From an uncultured Tenacibaculum sp. (GTDB lineage: Bacteria; Bacteroidota; Bacteroidia; Flavobacteriales; Flavobacteriaceae), in contig NZ_CANMAX010000002.1 of the NCBI RefSeq assembly GCF_947495995.1, positions 789,482 through 853,481 on the forward strand: 64,000 bases of DNA. The letters are read 5' to 3'. Each line of letters begins with the position of its first letter. The stretch's first letter is position 1. The translations under genes were made by a program, and so were the position numbers. Below the pieces are notes generated by a model. The model worked only from the letters and a program-made list of their open reading frames with translations, ran no database searches and was not told the origin of the DNA. Below, in pieces: positions 43,818 through 52,985 of this stretch.

Positions 43818-46061
43818 ATGAGAAAGTTATCTGCTTTACTACTTGCTGTGATGTTTATCACTTCATCAGTATATGCCCAACAAGGTAAAGATGCTGAGAA
43901 AAAGCCTCAAAAAGGTCATGTAGACAATAATAAGTTTCGTCAATTAAAAGATGTTTTAGCTACACCTAATTCGCAAAGAACGGCTTCTGGTGCTCCTGGA
44001 CATCAATACACGCAACAAAAAGTTGACTATGTAATGAATCTTCGTTTAGATGAAAAAAACAATAAATTATACGGAGACGAGACTATTACTTACAAAAACA
44101 ATTCTAAAGATAATTTAGAGTACTTATGGTTACAATTAGACCAAAATATGCGTGCTCCTGATTCTAAAACTCCTTTAGCTGAATCTAGAGGTGCTAGTGG
44201 ATGGCAAACTCCAGAGCAGTTTGTTAGCACTAACATGGGAACAAAAAAAGATTTTGGATTTAAAATTGAAGCTGTAAAGTATGAAGATGGTAGAGATTTA
44301 TCACATACTATCAATCGTACTATGATGCGAATTAACTTACCTACTCCATTAGCACCAGGTTCTAGTTTTACTTTTAAAGTAAAATGGAATTACTTAATCA
44401 ATAACTCTGTTACTGATGGTGGTAGATCTGGTTTCGAACAATTTAAAGATGGAAACAAAGCTTATACAATTGCTCAATTCTTCCCAAGATTATGTGTTTA
44501 CGATAATGTAGAAGGATGGCAAAATATGCAATTCTGGGGTCGTAGTGAATTCGCTTTAGAATTTGGTGACTACGATGTAAAGCTTACTGTTCCTGCTGAT
44601 CATATCGTAGATGCTACAGGAGATCTTCAAAATGAAAAAGAAGTTCTTACTAAAGAGCAACGTAAAAGATTTGAAAAAGCTAGAAAATCTTTTAAAGATC
44701 CTGTATTAATCGTTACTCAAGCAGAAGCTGAAGAAAACGAAAAGAAAGGAACCAATAAAACTAAAACTTGGCATTTTAAAGCTAAAAACGTTCGTGATTA
44801 CGCATTTGCATCTTCAAGAAAATATATCTGGGATGCTATGGCAGTAAAAATTAACAACAAAACTGTAATGGCTGTTTCTTTATATCCTAAAGAAGGAAAT
44901 CCATTATGGGAAGAGCATTCTACAAGAGTAGTTGCAAATACTTTAGAAGAATATTCTAAATTAACTTTTGATTATCCTTATTCTAAAGCAATTTCTGTTC
45001 ATGCTGACAGACAAGGTATGGAGTATCCAATGATCTGTTTCAACTACGGTAGACCAAGACCTGATGGAACATATTCAGAAAGAACTAAAAATGGAATGAT
45101 TGGTGTAATTACTCACGAGGTAGGACACAACTTCTTCCCTATGATTGTTAACTCTGATGAGCGTCAGTGGACTTGGATGGATGAAGGAATTAACTCTTTT
45201 GTTGAAATTTTAGCTGAGTTAGATTACGATCCAAACTTTAATACTAACAATTTACCAAAAGATATTGTTCGTTACATGAGTTACGATCAAGAAAACTTAT
45301 CTCCAATTATGTCTCAAGGAGATTACGTTAAAAACTTCGGACCAAACGCATATACAAAACCAGCAGCTGGATTATATATGTTAAGACAAACTATTATGGG
45401 ACCTGAGTTATTTGACTTTGCATTTAGAACTTATTCTCAACGTTGGATGTTTAAACACCCAACTCCTGCAGATTTCTTTAGAACAATGGAAGATGCTTCT
45501 GGTATGGATTTAGACTGGTTCTGGAGAGGTTGGTTCTACACTACAGATTACTGTGACATAGGAATTAAAGAAGTAAAGCCTTTATTCGTTACTGATAAGC
45601 AAAGTAATCGTGTAAAAGAATTAATTAAAACAAACCCAAGAGCAAAAGCTTATTTTGAGTCACTTGGAAAACTTGTTTACTTAACTGATAAGAAAGAAGA
45701 TGCTAACGCTGCTGATGTAACTGCATATGTAAATAGTTTACCAGCTGATAAGAAAGCTAAATTAAAAGAGCTTCCTAACTATGTTTATCAAGTTGAATTT
45801 GAAAAGCCAGGAGGACTAGTTATGCCAATTATTGTTGAATTAACTTATGCTGATGGTACTAAAAAACGTGAGCAATTTCCTGCACAGATTTGGAGAAGAA
45901 ATGACAACAAAGTATACAGAGTATTTACTTCAAGTAAAGAAATTAAAAGTATTGTTGTAGATCCAGATTTAGAAACTGCTGATGTTGATACTTCAAATAA
46001 CAGCTGGCCTAAGAAAAAAGATAGTAAGTTTAATCAGTTTAAGAATAAAGCTAAAAACTAA
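43818..46061 (+). CDS. M1-family zinc metallopeptidase (copy 2)
   Basis: 747 residues, clearly homologous to copy 1 over the full length. Signal peptide about 1-20; HEVGH about 432-436 plus the distal Glu in MDEGIN. It differs by an extra segment of about 35-40 residues after the catalytic domain (DKQSNRVKELIKTNPRAKA to DKKAKLKELP, about 592-650), a helical, Lys-rich insertion. Separate terminators show independent expression. Confidence 0.88.
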   Translation: MRKLSALLLAVMFITSSVYAQQGKDAEKKPQKGHVDNNKFRQLKDVLATPNSQRTASGAPGHQYTQQKVDYVMNLRLDEKNNKLYGDETITYKNNSKDNLEYLWLQLDQNMRAPDSKTPLAESRGASGWQTPEQFVSTNMGTKKDFGFKIEAVKYEDGRDLSHTINRTMMRINLPTPLAPGSSFTFKVKWNYLINNSVTDGGRSGFEQFKDGNKAYTIAQFFPRLCVYDNVEGWQNMQFWGRSEFALEFGDYDVKLTVPADHIVDATGDLQNEKEVLTKEQRKRFEKARKSFKDPVLIVTQAEAEENEKKGTNKTKTWHFKAKNVRDYAFASSRKYIWDAMAVKINNKTVMAVSLYPKEGNPLWEEHSTRVVANTLEEYSKLTFDYPYSKAISVHADRQGMEYPMICFNYGRPRPDGTYSERTKNGMIGVITHEVGHNFFPMIVNSDERQWTWMDEGINSFVEILAELDYDPNFNTNNLPKDIVRYMSYDQENLSPIMSQGDYVKNFGPNAYTKPAAGLYMLRQTIMGPELFDFAFRTYSQRWMFKHPTPADFFRTMEDASGMDLDWFWRGWFYTTDYCDIGIKEVKPLFVTDKQSNRVKELIKTNPRAKAYFESLGKLVYLTDKKEDANAADVTAYVNSLPADKKAKLKELPNYVYQVEFEKPGGLVMPIIVELTYADGTKKREQFPAQIWRRNDNKVYRVFTSSKEIKSIVVDPDLETADVDTSNNSWPKKKDSKFNQFKNKAKN

Positions 46062-46081
46062 TCTTACTTTAAAATATCAAA

Positions 46082-46110
46082 AAACCGCAATTAAAAATTG
46101 CGGTTTTTTT
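46082..46110 (+). terminator. Terminator of M1 peptidase copy 2
   Basis: AAACCGCAATT / AATTGCGGTTT stem with a 3-nt loop and T run. Confidence 0.88.
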
Positions 46111-46135
46111 AGTAGTAATTAATTTAAATCTATAA

Positions 46136-46702
46136 ATGATACAGCTAATAAAAGCTATAAATAGTTTTGCAAAATTAAGTAATTATGAAACACAAACTAT
46201 TGAAAAAAGTTTCATTTATGAAAAATTTAATAAACGTGATTTTATTTTAACTGCTCAACAACGAGTAAATTATATTTATTTTTTACAATCTGGACTTGTA
46301 AAAGGCTTTACCAATGATGATGGAAAAGTAATTGTAAAACATCTTATAGAGCCGTTTCATTTTTTTACAGATTTTGATAACTTCATAATTAATGAAATTT
46401 CTTCCGAAAGTTATCAAGCCATAACAGACATTGAAGTTTATAAAATAAATCAAGAAGCATTTTACAATCTTCAAAAAGAATCTAACTCTTTTCAAATTGC
46501 TATCAATAAAATTTTGCAGGCTTCATTATCTTGTAAAATGGAACGTTTAAACGATTTTCAAACTTTAAATGCCAAACAACGATACTTAAAACTATTAAAG
46601 AACTCCCCTATTCTCCTACAAGAAGTTCCTGTAGTTGATTTATCTTCATACTTAGGCATAGAGCCTTCTTCATTAAGCAGGATTAGAAAACAAGCTTTCT
46701 AA
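46136..46702 (+). CDS. Crp/Fnr-family transcription regulator
   Basis: 188 residues. A cyclic-nucleotide-binding-like beta-roll (about 25-115: NYIYFLQSGLVKGFT) and a C-terminal helix-turn-helix (DLSSYLGIEPSSLSRIRK). The ligand pocket lacks the classic cAMP Arg/Glu set, as is common in Bacteroidota Crp-like proteins. It probably regulates the adjacent reductase gene. Confidence 0.85.
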   Translation: MIQLIKAINSFAKLSNYETQTIEKSFIYEKFNKRDFILTAQQRVNYIYFLQSGLVKGFTNDDGKVIVKHLIEPFHFFTDFDNFIINEISSESYQAITDIEVYKINQEAFYNLQKESNSFQIAINKILQASLSCKMERLNDFQTLNAKQRYLKLLKNSPILLQEVPVVDLSSYLGIEPSSLSRIRKQAF

Positions 46703-46760
46703 CATTTGTCATTTTTTTCGAGAAATTAAAACTTCAATTTTGATTAAAAGTTTTAATAAT

Positions 46761-47771
46761 ATGAAAGAAATCTCTTTAGTTACTGGTGCTAATGGTCATT
46801 TAGGCTATAACTTATGTAAACTATTAATTGATAAAGGTGAACATGTAATAGCAACCTATCGTAATCCTAAAAACAAACAAATTCTCATTGAATTAGGTTG
46901 TGAAACAATGCAGCTAGATATTACTGATAAAAGCTCAATGCTTACAGCTTTTAAAAAAGTTCATAATATTTACGCTGTCGCTGCTTCATTTAAAATGTGG
47001 TCCAAGAATCCTAAAAAGGATATTTACGAAAATAATGTTGAAGGTACTAGAAAACTCTTTGAAGCCGCCAATGAAACTGAGATCAAAAATATAGTTTATG
47101 TAAGTTCTGTAGCAGCTCTAAACTTTAACAAACTTCCTGCTAAAGAAATAAATGGCTATAATTTGGATAGAAGAAACTGGTATTACAATTCTAAAAACGA
47201 TTCTGATAAATTAGCTTTACAACTAGGGAAAAAATACAATATAAGAACTGTTCTAATTCTTCCTGCTGCAATGATTGGGAATAAAGCACATCATTTAAGT
47301 TATTCTAATCGTTTGGTAAAACAAATTTTAAATGGTGAAATGGTTGCCGATACCAATATCACACTAAATTGGATAGATGTTAAAGACGTAGCTAAAGGTG
47401 CTTATGCTGCAATGAAAAAAGGAAAAGATGGTGAACGTTATATTTTAGCAAATGAGAAACATACTTCTATACAAGAAAGTGTTAGTATTGCAGCCAATGA
47501 GTTTCCAGAATTAAACTTAAAAACTCCTCCAAAAATTCCTAAAGTACTTTTATACATTATTGCTTTCTTCATGAAAATTGGTAGCTCTGTAACAGGAAAA
47601 GAACCTTTATTACAAAAAGAATATATTGATATGTTCTATGGATTGAAACAAGATTATGATATTTCTAAAGCGAAACAAGAATTAAATTTTAATCCGAAAT
47701 CAAGTAAAAAAGCATTAATTGAAGCGCTTCATTACATCAAAAATGAATGGAATTTCAAAAAAAGTGAGTAA
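46761..47771 (+). CDS. Extended SDR / NAD-dependent epimerase-dehydratase
   Basis: 336 residues from the ATG at 46761; an in-frame TTG 21 bp before adds a non-conserved stretch. Rossmann motif TGANGHLGYNL (about 8-18) and the YYNSK catalytic pair (about 130-134) are visible, with a dihydroflavonol-reductase-like middle (VYVSSVAALNF). Substrate is unknown. It is 58 bp from the Crp-like gene and ends in its own terminator. Confidence 0.85.
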   Translation: MKEISLVTGANGHLGYNLCKLLIDKGEHVIATYRNPKNKQILIELGCETMQLDITDKSSMLTAFKKVHNIYAVAASFKMWSKNPKKDIYENNVEGTRKLFEAANETEIKNIVYVSSVAALNFNKLPAKEINGYNLDRRNWYYNSKNDSDKLALQLGKKYNIRTVLILPAAMIGNKAHHLSYSNRLVKQILNGEMVADTNITLNWIDVKDVAKGAYAAMKKGKDGERYILANEKHTSIQESVSIAANEFPELNLKTPPKIPKVLLYIIAFFMKIGSSVTGKEPLLQKEYIDMFYGLKQDYDISKAKQELNFNPKSSKKALIEALHYIKNEWNFKKSE

Positions 47772-47917
47772 AAAATCATTTTTATCATATCTAAAATTTA
47801 CTCAAATCTAAAACGATATAGAATTACAAATTTCATAACTAAAAACAATATAATTTAACACATCAATACTTTTAAGGTGTTCAGATTTTAAAATTAACAA
47901 GAAATCTATCTATGTTT

Positions 47918-47946
47918 TGCAGTCATAAAATTGACTGCATTTTTTT
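47918..47946 (+). terminator. Terminator of the SDR gene
   Basis: TGCAGTCA / TGACTGCA stem with a 6-nt loop and seven T. It separates the reductase from the thr leader. Confidence 0.8.
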
Positions 47947-47975
47947 ATTTAAAAATTAATAGTACATTTATCCCA

Positions 47976-48074
47976 GTGAAAGCAAATATTTTACATATCA
48001 CCTCAATTAAAAACGTAACTTCTACGTTCACTTTCACTTACACAATTATTTCTACAACAATTACAACCCTTTAG
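47976..48074 (+). CDS. thrL: Thr/Ile-rich leader peptide of the thr operon
   Basis: 32 residues from a GTG at 47976 to TAG at 48072. Ten of 32 residues are Thr and six are Ile, with the segment ISTTITTL at the end; the string ISTTITT also occurs in E. coli thrL. The stop codon lies in the loop of a GC-rich hairpin, the expected layout for ribosome-mediated attenuation of thrABC by charged tRNA-Thr/Ile. GTG is the only close in-frame start I see; the frame is open further upstream. The promoter is not clear (a weak TACATTTA at 47963-47970). Confidence 0.65.
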   Translation: MKANILHITSIKNVTSTFTFTYTIISTTITTL

Positions 48075-48085
48075 GGGTTGCTTTT
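48064..48085 (+). terminator. Attenuator hairpin of the thr operon
   Basis: CAACCC / GGGTTG stem with loop TTTAG that contains the leader stop codon, followed by CTTTTCT. A competing upstream structure can form from AGTGAAAG (47975-47982) and CTTTCACT (48031-48038), with a nested AACGTA / TACGTT hairpin (48013-48029). The remaining 48086-48172 is AT-rich with a GTCTTTTTT / AAAAAAGAC palindrome. Confidence 0.55.
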
Positions 48086-48172
48086 CTACATATAATTCTC
48101 GTATACCGTCTTTTTTAAAAAAGACAACAAGTTAAATCATAACAATATTAACTCTACCTTAATTTATAAAAA

Positions 48173-50614
48173 ATGAAAGTCCTAAAATTCGGAGGTTCAT
48201 CAGTAAAAGATTTTCAAAACATTACTAAAGTTTTGAATATAATTGAAGAAAAATCTAAAGAAGATCAATTAGCAGTCGTGGTTTCTGCCTTTGGAAAAAC
48301 TACAGACAAGTTGTTAAAAAGCGCTCAGTTAGCTGAAAGTAAAGATGAAAATTATTTACAGTTACTACACGAAGTAGAACAACATCATTTCGAAACCATT
48401 GAACAATTAATTACATCTAATTCTAATGATGTAATTCAGCAAACAAATGAATTGTTTCATCAACTTAAAACACTTTATAAAGGTTGTTATTTATTAGAAG
48501 AATTATCACCTAAGGCTAAAGCAATTATCAGTAGTTTTGGCGAACGTTTATCTTCTTACATTATCTCTGAAGCTGCTAAAGAACGTTTTAATGCAACTTT
48601 TAAAGACAGTCAAGAATTAATTATAACAGATAATAATTACTTAAAAGCTCAAGTTGATTTTGAAACGACATTTAGTAATTGTTCAGCTTTCTTCAATGAA
48701 ACTTCTTATCAAGTAGTTGTTTTACCTGGTTTTATTGCTAGATGTTATGACGGGCAAACTACCACTTTAGGACGTGGTGGTTCAGATTATACAGCTTCAA
48801 TATATGCAGCTGCAGTTCATGCTGAAGAATTACAAATATGGACAGATGTTAGTGGTATGTATACTGCTAATCCGGCAATAGTAAAACAAGCTAAACCTAT
48901 CAAGCATATTTCGTATCAAGAAGCAATGGAAATGTCTCATTTCGGAGCAAAAGTTATTTACCCTCCTACAATTCAACCTGTAAGAGAAATGAGAATTCCT
49001 TTAGTAATTAAAAACACAAATGCTCCAAAAGATGAAGGAACTTTTATCACGCTAAATACTGATACTTCATCTTCCGTTAAGGGAATTAGCTATATAGAAA
49101 ATATTGCTTTACTTACTATTGAAGGAAGTGGTATGGTGGGACTTTCAGGAGTTTCTAAACGTTTATTTGAAGCACTTTCTGATGACAATATCAATGTTAT
49201 TTTAATTACTCAAGCTTCTTCTGAACACACGATTTGTGTTGGCGTACTTGAAGAAGATGCAGAAAAAGCTGTAGAAAGCATTAGCAAGAAATTTGAAGTA
49301 GAAATTCTACAGAAAAAAATTGATCCGGTTTTCATTGAAAAGGAGTTAAGTATTCTTGCTCTTGTGGGTGATAACATGAAAAATCATCAAGGATTAAGTG
49401 GAAAAATGTTCAGCGCATTAGGGAAGAATAATGTAAATATTAGAGCAATTGCTCAAGGAGCCTCAGAAAAAAATATTTCAGCAGTTATTAAAAGATCTAA
49501 TGCTAAAAAAGCCCTTAATACGTTGCATGAACAATTCTTTGGAGACAATGTTAAGCAACTGAACCTTTTTGTTACTGGTGTTGGAAATGTTGGTAATCGC
49601 TTCTTAGCTCAATTACTTCAACAACAAGATTATCTTCAATCTCAATTAAAATTGAATATTAGAGTCGTTGGAATTTCGAATTCTAAAAAAATGTATTTCG
49701 ATGAACAAGGAATAGATTTACAAAACTGGAAAGATTTGCTAGTTAATGAAGGAGAAATAACTGGATTAGATCTTTTCTTAGAAAAAGCCAAAGATTTAAA
49801 CTTAAGAAATAGCGTTTTTGTTGATAATACAGCAAACGAAGCTGTTTCGAAAATGTATCAACATTATTTAGAAAGCAATATTGCGGTAGTCACTTGTAAT
49901 AAAATTGCATGTGCTTCTGAGTTTGACAATTATAAGACACTAAAAAAAGTATCTAAAAAATATAACGCTCCATTCCTATTTGAAACGAATGTTGGTGCAG
50001 GTTTACCTATTATTGATACTCTAAAAAATTTAATTGCTTCTGGTGATCGTGTTCATAAAATTCAAGCTGTACTTTCTGGAAGTCTAAACTTTGTGTTCAA
50101 TAATTTCAATAGCTCAAATACATTTCATGATATTGTAGCACAAGCACAAAAAGAAGGATACACTGAACCAGATCCTAAAATTGATTTAAGCGGTGTTGAT
50201 GTGGCTAGAAAAATTCTAATTTTAGCAAGAGAAAGTGGTTTTGAACTTGAACTATCTGATATCAAAAATCAATCTTTCTTACCTGAAGAAAGCTTAAATA
50301 CCACTAACAATGAAGATTTTTATAAAAGTTTAGTAAAATATGAAAGTCAATTTCAAGACATTTACAGTAAAGCGAATTCAGAAAACTGTAAGTTAAAATA
50401 TGTTGCAGAATTTGTAGATGGTAAAGCTAAAGTTGGTTTACAACATATTCCCCAAGAACATCCATTTTATAATTTAGAAGGAAGCGACAATATTGTTTTA
50501 TTCTTTACAGATCGTTATCCAGTTCAACCATTACAAATAAAAGGTGCTGGTGCTGGTGCAGATGTAACTGCTTCTGGTATTTTTGCTGATGTAATTAGAA
50601 TTGCGAATAATTAA
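48173..50614 (+). CDS. thrA: Bifunctional aspartokinase / homoserine dehydrogenase
   Basis: 813 residues. N-terminal aspartokinase (KFGGSSVKD at 4-12; TLGRGGSDYTAS about 200-211), two ACT regulatory domains (about 300-455), then homoserine dehydrogenase with FVTGVGNVGNRFL (about 464-476) and the GAGAGADVTASG region near the end. It catalyses the first and third steps from aspartate to threonine. The ACT domains predict feedback inhibition; the leader upstream predicts attenuation. Confidence 0.96.
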   Translation: MKVLKFGGSSVKDFQNITKVLNIIEEKSKEDQLAVVVSAFGKTTDKLLKSAQLAESKDENYLQLLHEVEQHHFETIEQLITSNSNDVIQQTNELFHQLKTLYKGCYLLEELSPKAKAIISSFGERLSSYIISEAAKERFNATFKDSQELIITDNNYLKAQVDFETTFSNCSAFFNETSYQVVVLPGFIARCYDGQTTTLGRGGSDYTASIYAAAVHAEELQIWTDVSGMYTANPAIVKQAKPIKHISYQEAMEMSHFGAKVIYPPTIQPVREMRIPLVIKNTNAPKDEGTFITLNTDTSSSVKGISYIENIALLTIEGSGMVGLSGVSKRLFEALSDDNINVILITQASSEHTICVGVLEEDAEKAVESISKKFEVEILQKKIDPVFIEKELSILALVGDNMKNHQGLSGKMFSALGKNNVNIRAIAQGASEKNISAVIKRSNAKKALNTLHEQFFGDNVKQLNLFVTGVGNVGNRFLAQLLQQQDYLQSQLKLNIRVVGISNSKKMYFDEQGIDLQNWKDLLVNEGEITGLDLFLEKAKDLNLRNSVFVDNTANEAVSKMYQHYLESNIAVVTCNKIACASEFDNYKTLKKVSKKYNAPFLFETNVGAGLPIIDTLKNLIASGDRVHKIQAVLSGSLNFVFNNFNSSNTFHDIVAQAQKEGYTEPDPKIDLSGVDVARKILILARESGFELELSDIKNQSFLPEESLNTTNNEDFYKSLVKYESQFQDIYSKANSENCKLKYVAEFVDGKAKVGLQHIPQEHPFYNLEGSDNIVLFFTDRYPVQPLQIKGAGAGADVTASGIFADVIRIANN

Positions 50615-50631
50615 AGTTTGAAAGTAGTATA

Positions 50632-51561
50632 ATGAATCAAATTAAAATATTTTCTCCAGCCACTGTGGCTAATGTTTCTTGTGGTTTCGATTGTTTAGGT
50701 TTTGCTGTTAACGATATTGGAGACACCATGACATTCACCAAAACAAAAGACAAAGGAGTAAAAATCATTGATATTTCAGGAGCTGATTTACCATATGAAA
50801 ACGATAAAAATGCTGCTAGTGCTGTTGCTTTAGCTATGCTAGAGCAGCATCCTGTGAATTTCGGATTAGAAATAAAAATACATAAAGGTTTTACTCCAGG
50901 AAGTGGTTTAGGTAGTAGCGCTGCTAGTGCTGCAGGTGCTGCGTTTGCTGTTAATGAATTGCTAGGTCAACCATTCTCTCAGTTAGAATTAACCAAGTTT
51001 GCAATGATTGGCGAGCAAGTTGCTTGTGGTTCACCGATAGCAGACAATGTTGCTGCTGCAATTCATGGTGGATTTATTTTAGTACAACAATACAGTCCGT
51101 TACACATCATTAAAATCCCTGTTCCACAAGAATTAATGCTCGTGGCAATTCATCCACAGGTTCAAGTAAAAACAAAAGATGCTCGTGATGTTTTACCAAA
51201 AGATATTCCTTTAGAAGACGCAGTAACTCAATGGGCAAATGTAGGTGGACTAATTAGCGGATTATATACCAATGATTATAACGTTATTGCAAGTTCTTTA
51301 CAAGATATTATAGTTGAACCTGCTCGAAAACATTTAATACCTCATTTTGATGCTGTAAAACAAACTGCTATCGATAGCGGAGCCTTAAGTGCTGGTATTT
51401 CTGGATCTGGACCTACAATTTTTGCACTTTGTAAAGGAGAGGAAAATGCTAAAAACGTACATAAGAACATTGATGATTTATACCAAAATAAAGGAATAGA
51501 TTATACGATGATTTTATCAAAAATAAACACTAAAGGTGTAACTATATTAGAATCGAATTAA
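50632..51561 (+). CDS. thrB: Homoserine kinase
   Basis: 309 residues, a GHMP kinase. FSPATVANVSCGFDCLGFA at the N-terminus and the ATP loop PGSGLGSSAASAAGAAFAVN (about 89-108) are characteristic; the C-terminal GISGSGPTIFAL is the third motif. It phosphorylates homoserine for threonine synthase. 17 bp after thrA. Confidence 0.96.
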   Translation: MNQIKIFSPATVANVSCGFDCLGFAVNDIGDTMTFTKTKDKGVKIIDISGADLPYENDKNAASAVALAMLEQHPVNFGLEIKIHKGFTPGSGLGSSAASAAGAAFAVNELLGQPFSQLELTKFAMIGEQVACGSPIADNVAAAIHGGFILVQQYSPLHIIKIPVPQELMLVAIHPQVQVKTKDARDVLPKDIPLEDAVTQWANVGGLISGLYTNDYNVIASSLQDIIVEPARKHLIPHFDAVKQTAIDSGALSAGISGSGPTIFALCKGEENAKNVHKNIDDLYQNKGIDYTMILSKINTKGVTILESN

Positions 51562-51563
51562 CC

Positions 51564-52847
51564 ATGAAATACCATAGTTTAAATAATAATAGTGAAGCTG
51601 TTTCTTTTAGAGAGGCTGTTGTAAAAGGATTAGCACCTGATAGAGGTTTATACTTTCCTGAAAATATCACTCCACTTTCAAAAGAGTTCATTGAAAACTT
51701 AGATCAATATTCTAATGAAGAAATTGCCTTCGAAGCAATTAAACAATTTGTTAGTGACGAAATACCTTCTAATACACTACGACAAATAGTTTCTGAAACC
51801 ATTAATTTTGATTTTCCTGTTGTTACTTTACAAGAAAATATAGGAACTTTAGAATTATTTCACGGTCCTACTCTAGCTTTTAAGGATGTTGGAGCTAGAT
51901 TTATGGCTAGATGTTTAGGGTATTTTAATGCTAAAAACACAGAAAAAGTTATAGTGTTAGTTGCTACATCTGGAGATACTGGTGGTGCCGTAGCTAATGG
52001 ATTTTTAGGAGTAGATGGTGTAGATGTAGTAATACTTTACCCAAGTGGAAAAGTAAGTGAAATTCAAGAAAAACAATTAACTACATTAGGGCAAAATATT
52101 ACAGCTTTAGAAGTTAATGGTGTTTTTGATGATTGTCAGGATATGGTAAAATCTGCTTTCTTGGATAATGAAATTTCAAGACAATTAACATCAGCAAATT
52201 CTATTAATGTAGCACGTTGGTTACCACAAATGTTCTACTATTTCTTTGCTTATAAACAATTATATAAACAACACTCTAATATTGTTTTTTCTGTACCTAG
52301 TGGCAATTTCGGAAATATCTGTGCTGGTATGATGGCGCAAAAATTAGGTTTACCTATCCGTCATTTTATAGCTGCTACAAATGTTAATGATACTGTTCCA
52401 CAATTTATGAAAGATGGAAAATACAATCCTAAAGCATCGAAACCAACAATTTCAAATGCTATGGATGTTGGTAATCCTAGTAATTTTATTAGAATTCAAA
52501 AATTATTTAACCATAGTTTAGAAGACTTACAATCTATTTTCTCTTCATATTCTTTCTCAGATGAATTAACCAAAGACGCAATGCTAAGAATTTATAACAA
52601 TTCAAATTATATTGCTGATCCTCATGGAGCTGTTGGTTATTTAGGATTAGAGAATTATCAATTAAAAAATGACGAATTTGGTGTGTTTTTAGAAACTGCA
52701 CATCCTGTTAAGTTTTTAGATGTAGTTGAAAGCACACTCGATAAAAAAATAGAAATTCCAAAAGACATTGAAGAAATTATCACAAAAGAAAAAAAGTCTA
52801 TTGCAATTTCTACCTACGAAGATTTAAAATCATTTTTAAATAACTAA
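51564..52847 (+). CDS. thrC: Threonine synthase
   Basis: 427 residues. The PLP-binding Lys is in FHGPTLAFKDVGARF (about 101-115); SGDTGGAV (phosphate loop) and SVPSGNFGNI follow. It converts O-phosphohomoserine to threonine. 2 bp after thrB, so thrABC is one operon. Confidence 0.96.
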   Translation: MKYHSLNNNSEAVSFREAVVKGLAPDRGLYFPENITPLSKEFIENLDQYSNEEIAFEAIKQFVSDEIPSNTLRQIVSETINFDFPVVTLQENIGTLELFHGPTLAFKDVGARFMARCLGYFNAKNTEKVIVLVATSGDTGGAVANGFLGVDGVDVVILYPSGKVSEIQEKQLTTLGQNITALEVNGVFDDCQDMVKSAFLDNEISRQLTSANSINVARWLPQMFYYFFAYKQLYKQHSNIVFSVPSGNFGNICAGMMAQKLGLPIRHFIAATNVNDTVPQFMKDGKYNPKASKPTISNAMDVGNPSNFIRIQKLFNHSLEDLQSIFSSYSFSDELTKDAMLRIYNNSNYIADPHGAVGYLGLENYQLKNDEFGVFLETAHPVKFLDVVESTLDKKIEIPKDIEEIITKEKKSIAISTYEDLKSFLNN

Positions 52848-52851
52848 ATCA

Positions 52852-52901
52852 CTCTGTACTGAAAGTACAGAGGTTTATTATACTGGGGACTAAAAGTCCC
52901 C
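52852..52901. repeat. Two consecutive short stem-loops after thrC
   Basis: CTCTGTACT-GAA-AGTACAGAG (52852-52872), then GGGGACT-AAA-AGTCCCC (52885-52901). Both have the central pattern ACT-nAA-AGT with different outer arms, suggesting related hairpin units or a REP-like pair. Confidence 0.65.
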
Positions 52902-52921
52902 CTTAGTTGAGACCAATAATT

Positions 52922-52961
52922 AATACAAAAACTCAGAAATAATTTTCTGAGCTTTTGTATT
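52922..52961. terminator. Bidirectional terminator between thrC and the GlmU-like gene
   Basis: A long stem of about 18 bp with one mismatch (AATACAAAAACTCAGAAA pairs with the downstream TTTCTGAG segment), with T-rich arms on both strands. Confidence 0.8.
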
Positions 52962-52985
52962 ATATAGTAACTATGTATTTTATAT

